Part shown: positions 18,360-27,435 of the stretch, in pieces
Numbering within the stretch: position 1 is the stretch's first letter
How the letters are laid out: the number at the start of each line of letters is the position of its first letter
From: Aquabacterium sp.
Lineage (GTDB): Bacteria > Pseudomonadota > Gammaproteobacteria > Burkholderiales > Burkholderiaceae_C
Assembly (NCBI RefSeq): GCF_016234775.1
Contig: NZ_JACRAH010000021.1
Location: forward strand, 186,001-250,000
Reading direction: 5' to 3'
DNA: 64,000 nucleotides
The notes under the pieces: generated by a model
The model's input: only the letters and a program-made list of their open reading frames with translations
What the model was told of the DNA's origin: nothing
Database searches by the model: none
Translations under genes and position numbers: made by a program

Positions 18360-18386
18360 ACAAAGGGCGCCTTGAGCGCCCTTTGT
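18360..18386. terminator. Bidirectional Rho-independent terminator
   Basis: A perfect 11-base stem (ACAAAGGGCGC with GCGCCCTTTGT) with the five-base loop CTTGA sits between the convergent CMD-like gene and glnS. Flanking A-rich (left) and T-rich (right) bases suit termination from both directions. Confidence 0.8.
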
Positions 18387-18412
18387 TCATATGCGGATAC
18401 GTAAACCGACCA

Positions 18413-20224
18413 TCACTTTGCCCAGTTGCCGTCCTTCATGCCCGTGATCTTGTTGAACACGGGTTTGCCGGCCGCGTGGTCCAGGCGATCAGCCACAAAG
18501 TAGCCAAAGCGTTCGAACTGGAACTTCTGGTCAGGTTGAGCCTGCGCCAGTGAAGGCTCGACGTAAGCCGTCACGATCTTCTTGCTGTCAGGGTTCAGGC
18601 TGGCCTTGAAGTCCTTGCCACCCGCATCAGGCTGGGCTTCGGTGAAGAGGCGGTCATACAAGCGCACTTCAGCAGCCACGCCATCGGCCACACCCACCCA
18701 GGTGATCGCGGCCTTGACCTTGACGCTGTCCGCGCCGGGTGTGCCGCTCTTGGTGTCGGGCACCACGGTGGCCAGCACCTCGGTGACCTGGCCATTGGCA
18801 TCCTTGACGCAACCCGTGCACTCGATGACATAGCCGCCCTTGAGGCGCACCTTGTTGCCGGGGAACAAACGCTTGTAGCCCTTGGGCGGCACTTCTTCGA
18901 AGTCCTCGCGCTCGATCCACACTTCCTTGCCGATGGTGAACTGGCGGTGTGCGGGCTCGGGCGTGCCTTCGGGCGGATGCGGCAAGGCGGGCAGAGAGCA
19001 AGGATCCAGGTGGCCAGCGCCCATCACCTCGTCCCAGTTGGTGAGCACCAGCTTGACCGGGTCCAGCACAGCCATGCCACGGTGGGCCTTGTGCTCCAGG
19101 TCGTCACGCAGGGCAATGTCCAGCGTGCTGTAGTCGATCCAGCTATCAGACTTGCTCACGCCGATGCGCTCGCAGAACAGATGGATGGCCTCGGGTGTGT
19201 AGCCACGGCGGCGCAGGCCCACGATGGTCGGCATACGGGGGTCATCCCAACCTTCCACCACGTTCTCGTCCACCAACTGTTTGAGCTTGCGCTTGGACGT
19301 GATCACGTAGGTCAGGTTGAGGCGGGCAAATTCGTACTGACGTGGCGTGGGCTGCTTGAGCAAGCCGCCTTCGGCCAGTCGGTCCACCAACCAGTCGTAG
19401 AACGGGCGCTGGTCTTCGAACTCGAGCGTGCAGATCGAGTGGGTGATCTGCTCCAGCGCGTCTTCGATGGGGTGCGCGAAGGTGTACATCGGGTAGATGC
19501 ACCACTTGTCGCCCGTGTTGTGGTGGGTGGCGCGACGAATGCGGTAGATGGCCGGATCGCGCATGTTGATGTTGGGTGCGGCCATGTCGATCTTGGCGCG
19601 CAGCACCATGCTGCCGTCAGGGTGCTGGCCGTCGCGCATCTCGCGGAAACGGTTCAGGTTCTCCTGCGGGGTGCGCGTGCGGAAGGGGCTGTCCTTGCCA
19701 GGCGTAGAGAAGTCCCCGCGGTTGGCGCGCATCTCTTCGGGCGTCTGCTCGTCCACATAGGCCAGACCAGCGTCAATCAGGTACTCGGCGGCGCGGTACA
19801 TGTGGTCGAAGTAGTTGCTGGCGTAGTACAGGTGGCGCTCGGCCTTGCCATTGAAGTTCGAGTCCCAGCCAAAGCCCAGCCACTTGACGGCGTCCAGGAT
19901 GGCGTCGACGTATTCCTGCTCTTCCTTCTCCGGGTTGGTGTCATCAAAGCGCATGTGGCAAATGCCGCCGTAGTCGCGCGCCAGGCCGAAGTTCAGGCAG
20001 ATGCTCTTGGCGTGGCCCACGTGCAGGTAACCGTTGGGTTCCGGCGGGAAGCGGGTGCGGATCTTGGCGGGGTCTGGCTGGCCCTGTTCGTGGTGAGCGG
20101 CATCACCGGGCGAGCCGGCCCAACGGCGGCTGGCATAGGTGCCCTGCTCCAGATCGCGGTCAATGATGCCGCGAAGGAAATTGCTGGGTTTCGAGGGAGT
20201 GTTGTCGTCAATAGGCGCGTTCAT
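18413..20224 (-). CDS. glnS: Glutaminyl-tRNA synthetase
   Basis: A 603-residue class I aminoacyl-tRNA synthetase that charges tRNA-Gln with glutamine. The HIGH-type motif appears in FPPEPNGYLHVGHAKS (about residue 60), followed by SICLNFGLARDYGG; the KMSKS-type motif is the ITSKRKLKQLV stretch; and the C-terminal anticodon-binding beta-barrels are present (GKEVWIEREDFEEVPP). The length is somewhat above the E. coli enzyme (554) because of short insertions. Presence of GlnRS fits a beta/gammaproteobacterium. Terminated by the shared hairpin at 18360. Confidence 0.96.
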   Translation of the reverse strand: MNAPIDDNTPSKPSNFLRGIIDRDLEQGTYASRRWAGSPGDAAHHEQGQPDPAKIRTRFPPEPNGYLHVGHAKSICLNFGLARDYGGICHMRFDDTNPEKEEQEYVDAILDAVKWLGFGWDSNFNGKAERHLYYASNYFDHMYRAAEYLIDAGLAYVDEQTPEEMRANRGDFSTPGKDSPFRTRTPQENLNRFREMRDGQHPDGSMVLRAKIDMAAPNINMRDPAIYRIRRATHHNTGDKWCIYPMYTFAHPIEDALEQITHSICTLEFEDQRPFYDWLVDRLAEGGLLKQPTPRQYEFARLNLTYVITSKRKLKQLVDENVVEGWDDPRMPTIVGLRRRGYTPEAIHLFCERIGVSKSDSWIDYSTLDIALRDDLEHKAHRGMAVLDPVKLVLTNWDEVMGAGHLDPCSLPALPHPPEGTPEPAHRQFTIGKEVWIEREDFEEVPPKGYKRLFPGNKVRLKGGYVIECTGCVKDANGQVTEVLATVVPDTKSGTPGADSVKVKAAITWVGVADGVAAEVRLYDRLFTEAQPDAGGKDFKASLNPDSKKIVTAYVEPSLAQAQPDQKFQFERFGYFVADRLDHAAGKPVFNKITGMKDGNWAK

Positions 20225-20296
20225 GCCTCGATTCTATCGACCCCCTTGCCTGCGTGATCCGCCGAGGTCTTCATTCGGGTTCGCCCGGTTGGCTTT

Positions 20297-20334
20297 GTTA
20301 TGCAAGACAACTATCTTTGCGATAAAAACATAAC
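20297..20334. promoter_or_regulatory. Inverted half-sites upstream of the alpha/beta hydrolase gene
   Basis: GTTATG (20297-20302) and CATAAC (20329-20334) are inverted, about three helical turns apart, in the AT-rich region upstream of the gene at 20372. TTGTTAT, the half-site of the lipase palindrome at 13722, occurs here at 20295. A chance match is possible. Confidence 0.3.
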
Positions 20335-20371
20335 GAACACCATTCCATTAAACGCATTACAGGAGCACCGC

Positions 20372-21784
20372 ATGCAAGTTGGAACAAAACACGTCCTCAG
20401 CCGGCTGACACTGGCCACATGGCTGATCTGCGCAGGGGCCTCGGCCATCGCCGCAGCCCCGCAAGCCGCCATCACAGCCAGCCCGGCCACACCGGGTTAC
20501 GGTGACCGCGCCGATGTCGATCACCTCGATCAATACGGCTTCACCGAGCGCGAATTCATCATCTCTGGCCTGGCCCGCAAGTTCAAGGGCGTGGGCACAC
20601 TGGGCAGCGATGGCAAGTGGGCCGCCAGTGTGGTGTCCAGCAACACGCCGTACAACACGATGATGATCGTGCGTAGCCCTTCTGATCCAGCCAAATTCAA
20701 CGGCATCGTGATTGTGGAATGGCTCAATGTCAGCACCGGTTACCCGCTGGATGTGGACTGGGGCATGGCGCACGAGGCCATCCTGCGCGAGGGCTATGCC
20801 TATGTGGGCGTGAACGTCCAGAAGGTGGGCATCCAGGGTGTGCAAAAGCTCACGGCCTATGGCGATCGCTATGCCGCCGGCAGCATCCCCAGTGACGACA
20901 TTTCTTACGACATCCTGTCGCAAACAGCGCAGGCCCTGCGTGACCAAAATGACCTGATTCTGGGTGGCCTGCGGCCTCACAAACTGATCGCCAGCGGACA
21001 CTCCCAATCAGCGATGCGCATGATGACCTACGCCAACGCCATCCAGCCGCTGGACAAGGTGTTTGACGGCATCCTGATCCACGGCCGACTCAACAGTGGC
21101 GCCAAGATGGCTTCATCCGACAACATGCCCTCGCTGGCAGCCGTGCGCAGCGACACCAACGTGCCGGTCTTTCTGATTCAGTCGGAAATGGATGTGGCGG
21201 TCGCGGGCGGCACCTCCAGACAGATCGACACGGACCGCATCCGCCATTGGGAGGTGGCCGGCTCGGCCCATGCAGATCAATACCTGCTGGACAGCATCGG
21301 ATCCGTGAGCGGGCGAGAAGTTGGCTGGACACCACCCGAATGTGGCAGCCCCTACAACGCCATGCCTTTTTACATGGCCCAGATCGCTGCCTATGACCAC
21401 CTGAAAAACTGGATGCTCAATGGCAAGGTACCACCTGTGGCGCCACGCATGCAGCGCGACTGGTTGGGCAGCGTCAAGAAGGACGCCAACGGCAATGCCG
21501 TCGGGGGTTTGCGCCTGCCCGAGATCGACGTGCCCATTGCCAAGTACGGCCACGCGAACTTCACGACCGGCTCACTGGCCTTCCTGGACTTGTTCGCTTG
21601 TGTAGCCGGAGGCAATACCAATTATTTCTCGGCCACCAAGCTCAAATCGCTGTACCCCACTCACGCCGACTACGTGAGCAAGTACAAGGCCGCCGCAGAC
21701 GCTGCGCTGGCCAAGGGCTACATCCGGCCTGCCGACTACCTCCAGGCACTCAAACGCGCACAGGCTGCACCCGTACCGCAGTAA
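20372..21784 (+). CDS. Secreted alpha/beta hydrolase domain protein
   Basis: A 470-residue exported protein of the uncharacterised alpha/beta-hydrolase-domain family (Abhydrolase_10-like). A signal peptide of about 30 residues ends ASAIAAAPQ. The core shows a strand-turn with GIVIVEWLNVSTGYPLDVDWG and the nucleophile elbow ASGHSQSAMRMMTY (Ser in GHSQS), with a late His in AGSAHADQY. AGGAG precedes the ATG at 20372; the earlier in-frame ATG at 20300 lies within the putative control region. It likely hydrolyses an ester outside the cytoplasm; the substrate is unknown. Confidence 0.85.
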   Translation: MQVGTKHVLSRLTLATWLICAGASAIAAAPQAAITASPATPGYGDRADVDHLDQYGFTEREFIISGLARKFKGVGTLGSDGKWAASVVSSNTPYNTMMIVRSPSDPAKFNGIVIVEWLNVSTGYPLDVDWGMAHEAILREGYAYVGVNVQKVGIQGVQKLTAYGDRYAAGSIPSDDISYDILSQTAQALRDQNDLILGGLRPHKLIASGHSQSAMRMMTYANAIQPLDKVFDGILIHGRLNSGAKMASSDNMPSLAAVRSDTNVPVFLIQSEMDVAVAGGTSRQIDTDRIRHWEVAGSAHADQYLLDSIGSVSGREVGWTPPECGSPYNAMPFYMAQIAAYDHLKNWMLNGKVPPVAPRMQRDWLGSVKKDANGNAVGGLRLPEIDVPIAKYGHANFTTGSLAFLDLFACVAGGNTNYFSATKLKSLYPTHADYVSKYKAAADAALAKGYIRPADYLQALKRAQAAPVPQ

Positions 21785-21791
21785 AGCCCCA

Positions 21792-21830
21792 GGGCCCGAG
21801 GGGTGCCATACCCTCCGGCCCTTCTGTTAA
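21792..21830 (+). terminator. Probable terminator after the hydrolase gene
   Basis: GGGCCCGAGGG (21792-21802) pairs with CCCTCCGGCCC (21811-21821) with one central mismatch, followed by TTCTGTT. It starts eight bases after the stop at 21784. Confidence 0.55.
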
Positions 21831-22005
21831 ACGGATTTCAAACAAACGTTCGACGTTGTACATAGGAGAAATATCACCGTTTCAAACACCCCCCATTTGA
21901 AGGGTTGAGCCAAAACGCAAGGGTTGCCCCTCTCGGGCAAGGCTGTGGGCAAACGGAAGAATCAAGCCCATAGACAACGTCAAACGCCACCCGAAAGTCG
22001 TCACC

Positions 22006-22770
22006 ATGCTCACCACCCGCTACCAGAAGGTCAACACGCTGAGTGTCGTGGACATCGCCCGCATGCACGAGTTGTTCGAGGCGAACTACGCCTACAGCCC
22101 GCTGTCGACCTTCATCAGCGACCTGGAAAAGAAGGATGGCGCCTTCATCGTGCGCCACAAGTCGACTCAGGAAATCGTGGGCTTCTCGACGTTGGGCATC
22201 TACACCTTCAAGCTGGGCGGCAAGCAGGCCAAGGGCCTGTTCAGCGGCGACACCATCATCGACCGCAACTACTGGGGTTCACGTTCTCTGCAAAAGGCGT
22301 TTGCATTCAAGCTGTTCTGGGAAGCGCTCAAATCGCCCCTGACGCCGCAGTACTGGACGCTGATCTCCAAGGGCTACAAAACCTATCTGCTGCTGGCACG
22401 CAACTTCCCAGATTTCTACCCCAAGCGCGGCGGCACGGCATCAACGGATCTGCAAGAGCTGGTGATCGAATACTGTGAAGCCATGTTCCCCGGCAAGCTC
22501 GATCAAGACAAGATGCTGCTGGACTTTGGCGACGGCGCCAATTGCCTGAAGGACCATGTCGCCGAGATCACCGACGACATGCGCGCAGATCCGGACATCG
22601 CCTACTTCGAACAACGCAACCCGACCTGGCAGCGCGGCACCGAACTGCCCTGCATCGCGCGCGCGGACCTCAAGACCTTCCTGACCTATATCTGGCCTTT
22701 CATTGTCAAGGCCTGGAAGGGCAAGCCATCGGGCACCACACAGGCAGGGCGTCAGACCCGCACGGCTTGA
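22006..22770 (+). CDS. Conserved protein, possible GNAT-like acyltransferase
   Basis: A 254-residue cytosolic protein that I do not recognise with confidence. The layout (helix-rich start, FIVRHKSTQEIVGFSTLGIY strand pair, then SGDTIIDRNYWGSRSLQKAF and WTLISKGYKTYLLLARNF) resembles an acyl-CoA N-acyltransferase fold, but no clear CoA-binding loop is visible. It has no signal peptide. The ribosome binding site is weak. It stands alone between a terminator and the LytTR regulator gene. The region 21840-22005 upstream holds a TTCAAA/TTTGAA inverted repeat at 21881-21901. Confidence 0.6.
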   Translation: MLTTRYQKVNTLSVVDIARMHELFEANYAYSPLSTFISDLEKKDGAFIVRHKSTQEIVGFSTLGIYTFKLGGKQAKGLFSGDTIIDRNYWGSRSLQKAFAFKLFWEALKSPLTPQYWTLISKGYKTYLLLARNFPDFYPKRGGTASTDLQELVIEYCEAMFPGKLDQDKMLLDFGDGANCLKDHVAEITDDMRADPDIAYFEQRNPTWQRGTELPCIARADLKTFLTYIWPFIVKAWKGKPSGTTQAGRQTRTA

Positions 22771-22803
22771 TCGACAACCCGCAACGCGCCGAAGCGCCTT
22801 GGC

Positions 22804-23622
22804 TCACATGGCCTTGAACAAATGCGCGTACAGACGGCTGACGGTCAGCTTGTCTGCATGCCCCTTGAGCGTCAAGGTGTAGCGGCCCGTTTCCTCCCGG
22901 CGTGCGGTCGCAATGGCATCGGCCTTCACCAGCGTGCTGCGATGGACCTGCCAGAACTGGCCTGCGGGCAAGCGCGGCGCCAGCTCCTTGAGCGACATGC
23001 GCAGCAGGTGTTCTGACTGCGCCGTGACCGCGCGCACGTACTTGTCGGCCGCCTCGAAGTAGATCACCTCGTCAACCGGAACCATGTGCAGGGTCTGGCC
23101 CTGGCTGGCTTGCAGCACGCGCAATGGCGGCGGCATGTTGCGCTCGTCGGAGCGGGGTTTCTCGGCCTGAATCAAGGCGCGCAACTGGGAGATGATGGGG
23201 GCCATCATTGGCTCAGCCGCATCGTCCTCTACTTGGCGTTTCAAGGCGAGTTGCAGGCGCTGACAGGTGCGCTCCAAACGTGATGTCTGCACCGGCTTGA
23301 GCACATAGTCCACGGCCGCGTGCTCGAAGGCATCCAGCGCGTGCTGATCGTAGGCCGTCACGAACACGATCAGCGGCAGCGAGGCCTCGTGGCCAGGCCA
23401 GTCTTCCGAGATGGCCTGCGCCGCCTCCAGCCCGCTCATGCCCGGCATGCGGATGTCCAGAAACACGATCTGCGGCCGCTTCTGCAGGGTCTCCTGCACG
23501 GCGGATTGACCGTCCGGCACCTCCGCCAGAACCTGCAGATCAGGCCAGAGTTGCTGAAGCTCCTGGCGCAGTGAGGCGGCCAACAAGGGTTCGTCTTCGG
23601 CAATCAGGGCGGTGGCTTTCAT
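22804..23622 (-). CDS. LytTR family response regulator
   Basis: A 272-residue response regulator (LytR/AlgR type). The receiver spans 1-125 with acidic pocket E9-D10 and phosphoacceptor D56 (FLDIRMPG), and the conserved Lys in YVLKPV. The LytTR DNA-binding domain is at about 165-270 (VDEVIYFEAADKYVRAVT; FWQVHRSTLVKADAI). The start at 23622 has a GGAG; an upstream in-frame ATG at 23646 overlaps the kinase stop as ATGA but lacks a ribosome binding site. It forms an operon with the LytS-like kinase. Confidence 0.92.
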   Translation of the reverse strand: MKATALIAEDEPLLAASLRQELQQLWPDLQVLAEVPDGQSAVQETLQKRPQIVFLDIRMPGMSGLEAAQAISEDWPGHEASLPLIVFVTAYDQHALDAFEHAAVDYVLKPVQTSRLERTCQRLQLALKRQVEDDAAEPMMAPIISQLRALIQAEKPRSDERNMPPPLRVLQASQGQTLHMVPVDEVIYFEAADKYVRAVTAQSEHLLRMSLKELAPRLPAGQFWQVHRSTLVKADAIATARREETGRYTLTLKGHADKLTVSRLYAHLFKAM

Positions 23623-23642
23623 GCCGGTGTGTGCTCCAAGGG

Positions 23643-24785
23643 TCATGAACAGGGGCAGCTCAAAGTCACGACCGTGCCGCCTTCAGGGCGGTCTGCGAGT
23701 TGCAGCGAGGCGGCATCGCCCCAGGTCACCGCCAGCCGCTCCCTGACTTGCTGCAGGCCGAAGCCCGTTCCAGGGCGGCCTGATGCCGATTCGCCTGCAG
23801 CCCGGCCCAGCCCCGTGTCCAGCACGGTCACCTGCAACTGGCAGCCATGGCGGCTGGCTTCCACCCGCAACTCACCGCCGTCCAGCTTGGGCTCCAGGCC
23901 ATGCTGAATGGCGTTTTCAACCAGGGGTTGCAGGAGCAGCGGCGGCACCATGCAGCCGCGCAAGCTGTCTGGCAGCATCAAGTGCACGCGCAACCTGGCG
24001 CCCATGCGGACCTGCATCAAGGCCAGGTAGTCCGACACGCGATCGAACTCATCGGACAAGGGATGAGCGGCCTGCCTGCTGGCGCTCAGGGTGGCACGCA
24101 GAAAACTGATCAGGCTGTCCAGCATGGCCTGGGCTCTGGCCGCGTCCATCTGGATCAACACGCGCAGATTAGCCAGGGTGTTGAACAGCATGTGCGGCTC
24201 CAGTTGAGCCTGTAGCAAGCGCAACTGGCTTTCCGCCGCCAAACGGCGCGCGGCTTCAGCCTCTTTCAGACTCAGGGCGACCCGCTCGCGGGCATAGAAG
24301 ACATAGCTGACCACCAGGGTCACACCCAAGGTCACCATGGCAGCCACGGGCCAGGCGGTCTGGCTTTGGGTCATGGCACTGCGGTAACCTGGCAACCAGC
24401 CCATGCCCAGTGCCAGCCATTGCGCCAGCCACGCGCCAGACCACATGCCCGCCAAGGTGCCCAGCACCACGCACGGTCCCATCCAGCGCCAACCCGGCCA
24501 GTGCGGCAGGGTGCCGTCCGGTGCGGGCTCGGCCTGCCGGGCATCGAGGCCCATGCGACGCCAGCGCCAGCCCGACACGATGGCCCGGCTCACGTCTACA
24601 TGGAACCAGCAGGCCACGCCCACACAGAGCGAATCCAGGAAACCGATCCACATCTGCCCGCGAAGCATACCCATCAACACGCCCACGCCAGCGCTGGCCA
24701 GCAAGGCCATCACGCCACGCTGCCCGAACGCCCGCACAGAGTTGAAAGATGAAGGAGATGCCAAAGCACGTTCAGACGATGCCAT
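23643..24785 (-). CDS. LytS/YehU-type sensor histidine kinase
   Basis: A 380-residue membrane kinase of the His_kinase (LytS) family. Four or so hydrophobic helices lie in the first 150 residues, followed by a coiled segment and the phosphoacceptor region LLQAQLEPHMLFNTLANLRVLIQ-type sequence with the His in LEPHMLFNTL. The ATPase domain has the N box (LVENAIQHG) and G box (DTGLGRAAG, GTGFGLQQVRERL). It is the cognate partner of the LytTR regulator encoded directly downstream. The signal is unknown. The ATG at 24785 has no strong ribosome binding site. Confidence 0.92.
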   Translation of the reverse strand: MASSERALASPSSFNSVRAFGQRGVMALLASAGVGVLMGMLRGQMWIGFLDSLCVGVACWFHVDVSRAIVSGWRWRRMGLDARQAEPAPDGTLPHWPGWRWMGPCVVLGTLAGMWSGAWLAQWLALGMGWLPGYRSAMTQSQTAWPVAAMVTLGVTLVVSYVFYARERVALSLKEAEAARRLAAESQLRLLQAQLEPHMLFNTLANLRVLIQMDAARAQAMLDSLISFLRATLSASRQAAHPLSDEFDRVSDYLALMQVRMGARLRVHLMLPDSLRGCMVPPLLLQPLVENAIQHGLEPKLDGGELRVEASRHGCQLQVTVLDTGLGRAAGESASGRPGTGFGLQQVRERLAVTWGDAASLQLADRPEGGTVVTLSCPCS

Positions 24786-24874
24786 GGGCTGCAATTGTGA
24801 ACGAGCCTCGCCAGCAGGCAAGCCCCTTGCGACAAACCGCCCGACGACGATCCTCAGCGGGCTGGCGCGGGCGA

Positions 24875-25327
24875 TTAAACGCCGCCCGACGCAGCGGTGG
24901 CCGCTTTCGTCGCCGCTTCAGCACCCTCACGGGCGCGCTCGGCATAGCGGTTGAAGCGCCAGGATGTGGCGTCCAGCGTGATGCGGCGCCAGGTAGCCCG
25001 CTTTTCGAACGGCGTCATCTCGGGCCACAGTTGCACCTCGTCAAAGGTACGGCCACAGCCCTTGCAGATGTCATCGCCCTGGCTGGTCGAGCAAATCGCG
25101 ATGCACGGGGTATCGGGTGTGGTGTCGTACCAGGCCAGCCAGGCCTGGCGGGCTGCCACGGGCATGGTGACGTCATCACACACCGTCTCGCGGTAATACA
25201 CCATGAGCGCGTACACCTCGGCCAGCGACTTGACTTCGTCGCACAAGCTGATGCCATCAGGCGAGGGCCGTTGGTCGCGCCACCAGTTGATGGCCGATTC
25301 GATGTCGGTGATGTGGATGCCGGCCAT
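24875..25327 (-). CDS. DUF3717 / DUF1289 protein
   Basis: A 150-residue protein combining two small families. The N-terminal half (AGIHITDIESAINWWRDQRP) is DUF3717, common in Burkholderiales. The second half is DUF1289, a small cysteine domain with CIAICST and ICKGCGRTFDEVQLW, four Cys probably binding iron-sulfur or zinc, followed by KRATWRRI. The start at 25327 is 13 bases after the trpS stop; a longer start at 25381 would overlap trpS. An Ala-rich tail closes the protein. Function unknown. Confidence 0.85.
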   Translation of the reverse strand: MAGIHITDIESAINWWRDQRPSPDGISLCDEVKSLAEVYALMVYYRETVCDDVTMPVAARQAWLAWYDTTPDTPCIAICSTSQGDDICKGCGRTFDEVQLWPEMTPFEKRATWRRITLDATSWRFNRYAERAREGAEAATKAATAASGGV

Positions 25328-25340
25328 GATGTGCGTCAGC

Positions 25341-26678
25341 TCAGCCCTTGGCGGCCTTGCTGGCTTCCTGCTCGGCTTCATGCGCTTGCAAGGCCGTCAA
25401 CGCTGCCTCTGCCATATCACGTGCCACACCCTCAGCCAGGTTCACCGGGGCCTCGCCCAGCACCACGGCACCTTCAGCCTTGAAGCGCTTGACCCACGCC
25501 CCCGCTTCACGGCCTTCGGCAAAGGCCTGGCTTTGCAGCAGCAAGGTGCCATCGGCTGCCGTCAGCTTGAAATAGAACTGGCCGTCTGACTCGCGGTATT
25601 GCTTGAAAACGGGCACATCAGCCTTCACGGCCTGCACCTTGGCCACCTTGGCTTGAGGCACCGCCACCATGGCGCGCAAGCCCACGGCCTGACGCAACTC
25701 GGTCAGGAAGGGCGTGGCCACGGCACGTGCCTTGGCAGCACCGGCCTGCAACACGGCTTCGATCTGCTCGGGATGCGCCACCAGTTGCGCATAACGTTCG
25801 CGCATCGGGCCCACATGGTCTTCGATCAGTTTGACCACACGTTGCTTGGCCTCGCCCCAGCCCAGGCCGGCACGCAGGTCGGCATGGAAGGCGGCACGCG
25901 TGGCGGCATCGGCAAAGGCATCGTGGATGGTGACGAGGTGCGCGCTCTCAGGGTCCTTGGGCTCGCCAGGCAGGCACGAGTCCGTGACGATGCGGGCAAT
26001 CGCGTCCTTCAGGGCCTTGGGGCCGCCGTCGAACAGGGGCACGGTGTTGTCGTAGCTCTTGGACATCTTGCGACCGTCCAGGCCCGGCAAGGTGGCCACA
26101 CTTTCTTCGATTTCGGCCTGCGGCAACACGAACAGCTCGCGGCCCTTGCCGAAGGTGTGATTGAAACGCTGAGCCACGTCCCGCGCCATCTCGATATGCT
26201 GAACCTGATCGCGGCCCACAGGCACACGGTGCGCGTTGAACAGGAGGATGTCGGCGGCCATCAGGATGGGATAGCAGTACAGGCCCATGGTGATGCCCGC
26301 ATCCGGATCCTCGGCATTCACGCCATTGGCATCCACCGCCGCCTTGTAGGCATGCGCCCGGTTCATCTGGCCCTTGGCCGTCACACAGGTCAGCAGCCAG
26401 TTCAGCTCGGTGATCTCGGGCACATCGCTCTGGCGGTAGAAGGTCACGCGCTCGGTGTCCAAGCCGGCGGCCAGCCAGGTCGCGGCGATTTCCAGACGCG
26501 AACGCTCGATGCGGTCCGGATCGTCACACTTGATCAGCGCGTGGTAATCGGCCAGGAAAAAATAGCTCTCGACCCCGGCCTCGCGGCTGGCGGCAATGGC
26601 CGGACGGATGGCGCCCACGTAATTGCCCAGGTGGGGGGTGCCGGTGGTCGTGATACCGGTGAGAACGCGTGCGGTCAT
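25341..26678 (-). CDS. trpS: Tryptophanyl-tRNA synthetase with C-terminal extension
   Basis: A 445-residue class I synthetase. The HIGH-type motif is TGTPHLGNY (12-20), the KMSKS motif is at 204-208 ([10 protein letters not shown]), and the tryptophan-binding core follows the usual order to about residue 335. Typical bacterial TrpS ends near 330-340; here about 100 further residues follow, including [19 protein letters not shown] (368-386), which resembles a DUF1508/YegP repeat, and an Ala/Glu/Lys tail. It lies upstream of the DUF3717/DUF1289 gene on the same strand and is divergent from purN. Confidence 0.95.
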   Translation of the reverse strand: MTARVLTGITTTGTPHLGNYVGAIRPAIAASREAGVESYFFLADYHALIKCDDPDRIERSRLEIAATWLAAGLDTERVTFYRQSDVPEITELNWLLTCVTAKGQMNRAHAYKAAVDANGVNAEDPDAGITMGLYCYPILMAADILLFNAHRVPVGRDQVQHIEMARDVAQRFNHTFGKGRELFVLPQAEIEESVATLPGLDGRKMSKSYDNTVPLFDGGPKALKDAIARIVTDSCLPGEPKDPESAHLVTIHDAFADAATRAAFHADLRAGLGWGEAKQRVVKLIEDHVGPMRERYAQLVAHPEQIEAVLQAGAAKARAVATPFLTELRQAVGLRAMVAVPQAKVAKVQAVKADVPVFKQYRESDGQFYFKLTAADGTLLLQSQAFAEGREAGAWVKRFKAEGAVVLGEAPVNLAEGVARDMAEAALTALQAHEAEQEASKAAKG

Positions 26679-26802
26679 GGCTGGCTGGTCGACTGGTTGA
26701 CGGCTTGTGGAAAGCGATGATTTCGAATGGAGAAACGAAAACGGGAAAGTGCCGAATTGTAGGTGCCCGGCCACGTGCGAGGCACATTACACTGTCGCCC
26801 GC

Positions 26803-27435
26803 ATGAAGAACATCGTCATCCTGATCTCCGGCCGAGGCTCCAATATGGAAGCCATTGTGGACACCTGCGCCAGCGAGCAATGGCCCGCCCGCATCGCGGC
26901 CGTGGTCAGCAACAAGGCCAGCGCTGGCGGCCTGCAGTTTGCCGCTTCGCGCGGCATCGCCACGGCCGTGCTGGATCACAAGGCCTTCGAGACACGCGAG
27001 GCGTTCGACGCCGAACTGGCCCGCGTGATCGACGGCTACGCGCCCGATCTGGTGGTGCTGGCCGGTTTCATGCGTATCCTGACAGAAGGCTTCGTGCGCC
27101 ATTACGAAGGCCGTTTGCTGAACATCCACCCTTCCCTGCTGCCGGCCTTTCCAGGCCTGCACACGCACCAGCGTGCCATCGAAGCCGGCTGCAAGCTGGC
27201 CGGCGCCACCGTTCACTTCGTGACGCCAGAGCTCGATCACGGCCCCATCGTGGCCCAGGCGGCGGTGCCCGTCCTGAGCGAGGACACAGAAGGCAGCCTG
27301 TCAGCCCGGGTGCTCAAGCAAGAACACGTGATCTACCCGCGTGCCGTGAAATGGTTCGTGGAAGATGCCCTCACCCTGCAAGGTGGCCTGGTGACGCACA
27401 AGGCAGGCGCCCCGCAGTTGATCGTGAGCGCCTGA
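26803..27435 (+). CDS. purN: Phosphoribosylglycinamide formyltransferase
   Basis: A 210-residue enzyme of purine synthesis that transfers a formyl group from 10-formyl-tetrahydrofolate to GAR. The start IVILISGRGSNMEAI, the catalytic Asn/His in NIHPSLLPAFPGLHTHQ and the catalytic Asp in TPELDHGPIV are all intact. The length is normal for the family. The ATG at 26803 is chosen because the conserved domain starts there. The last 65 bases overlap, in antisense, the gene for a PEP-CTERM protein. Confidence 0.95.
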   Translation: MKNIVILISGRGSNMEAIVDTCASEQWPARIAAVVSNKASAGGLQFAASRGIATAVLDHKAFETREAFDAELARVIDGYAPDLVVLAGFMRILTEGFVRHYEGRLLNIHPSLLPAFPGLHTHQRAIEAGCKLAGATVHFVTPELDHGPIVAQAAVPVLSEDTEGSLSARVLKQEHVIYPRAVKWFVEDALTLQGGLVTHKAGAPQLIVSA

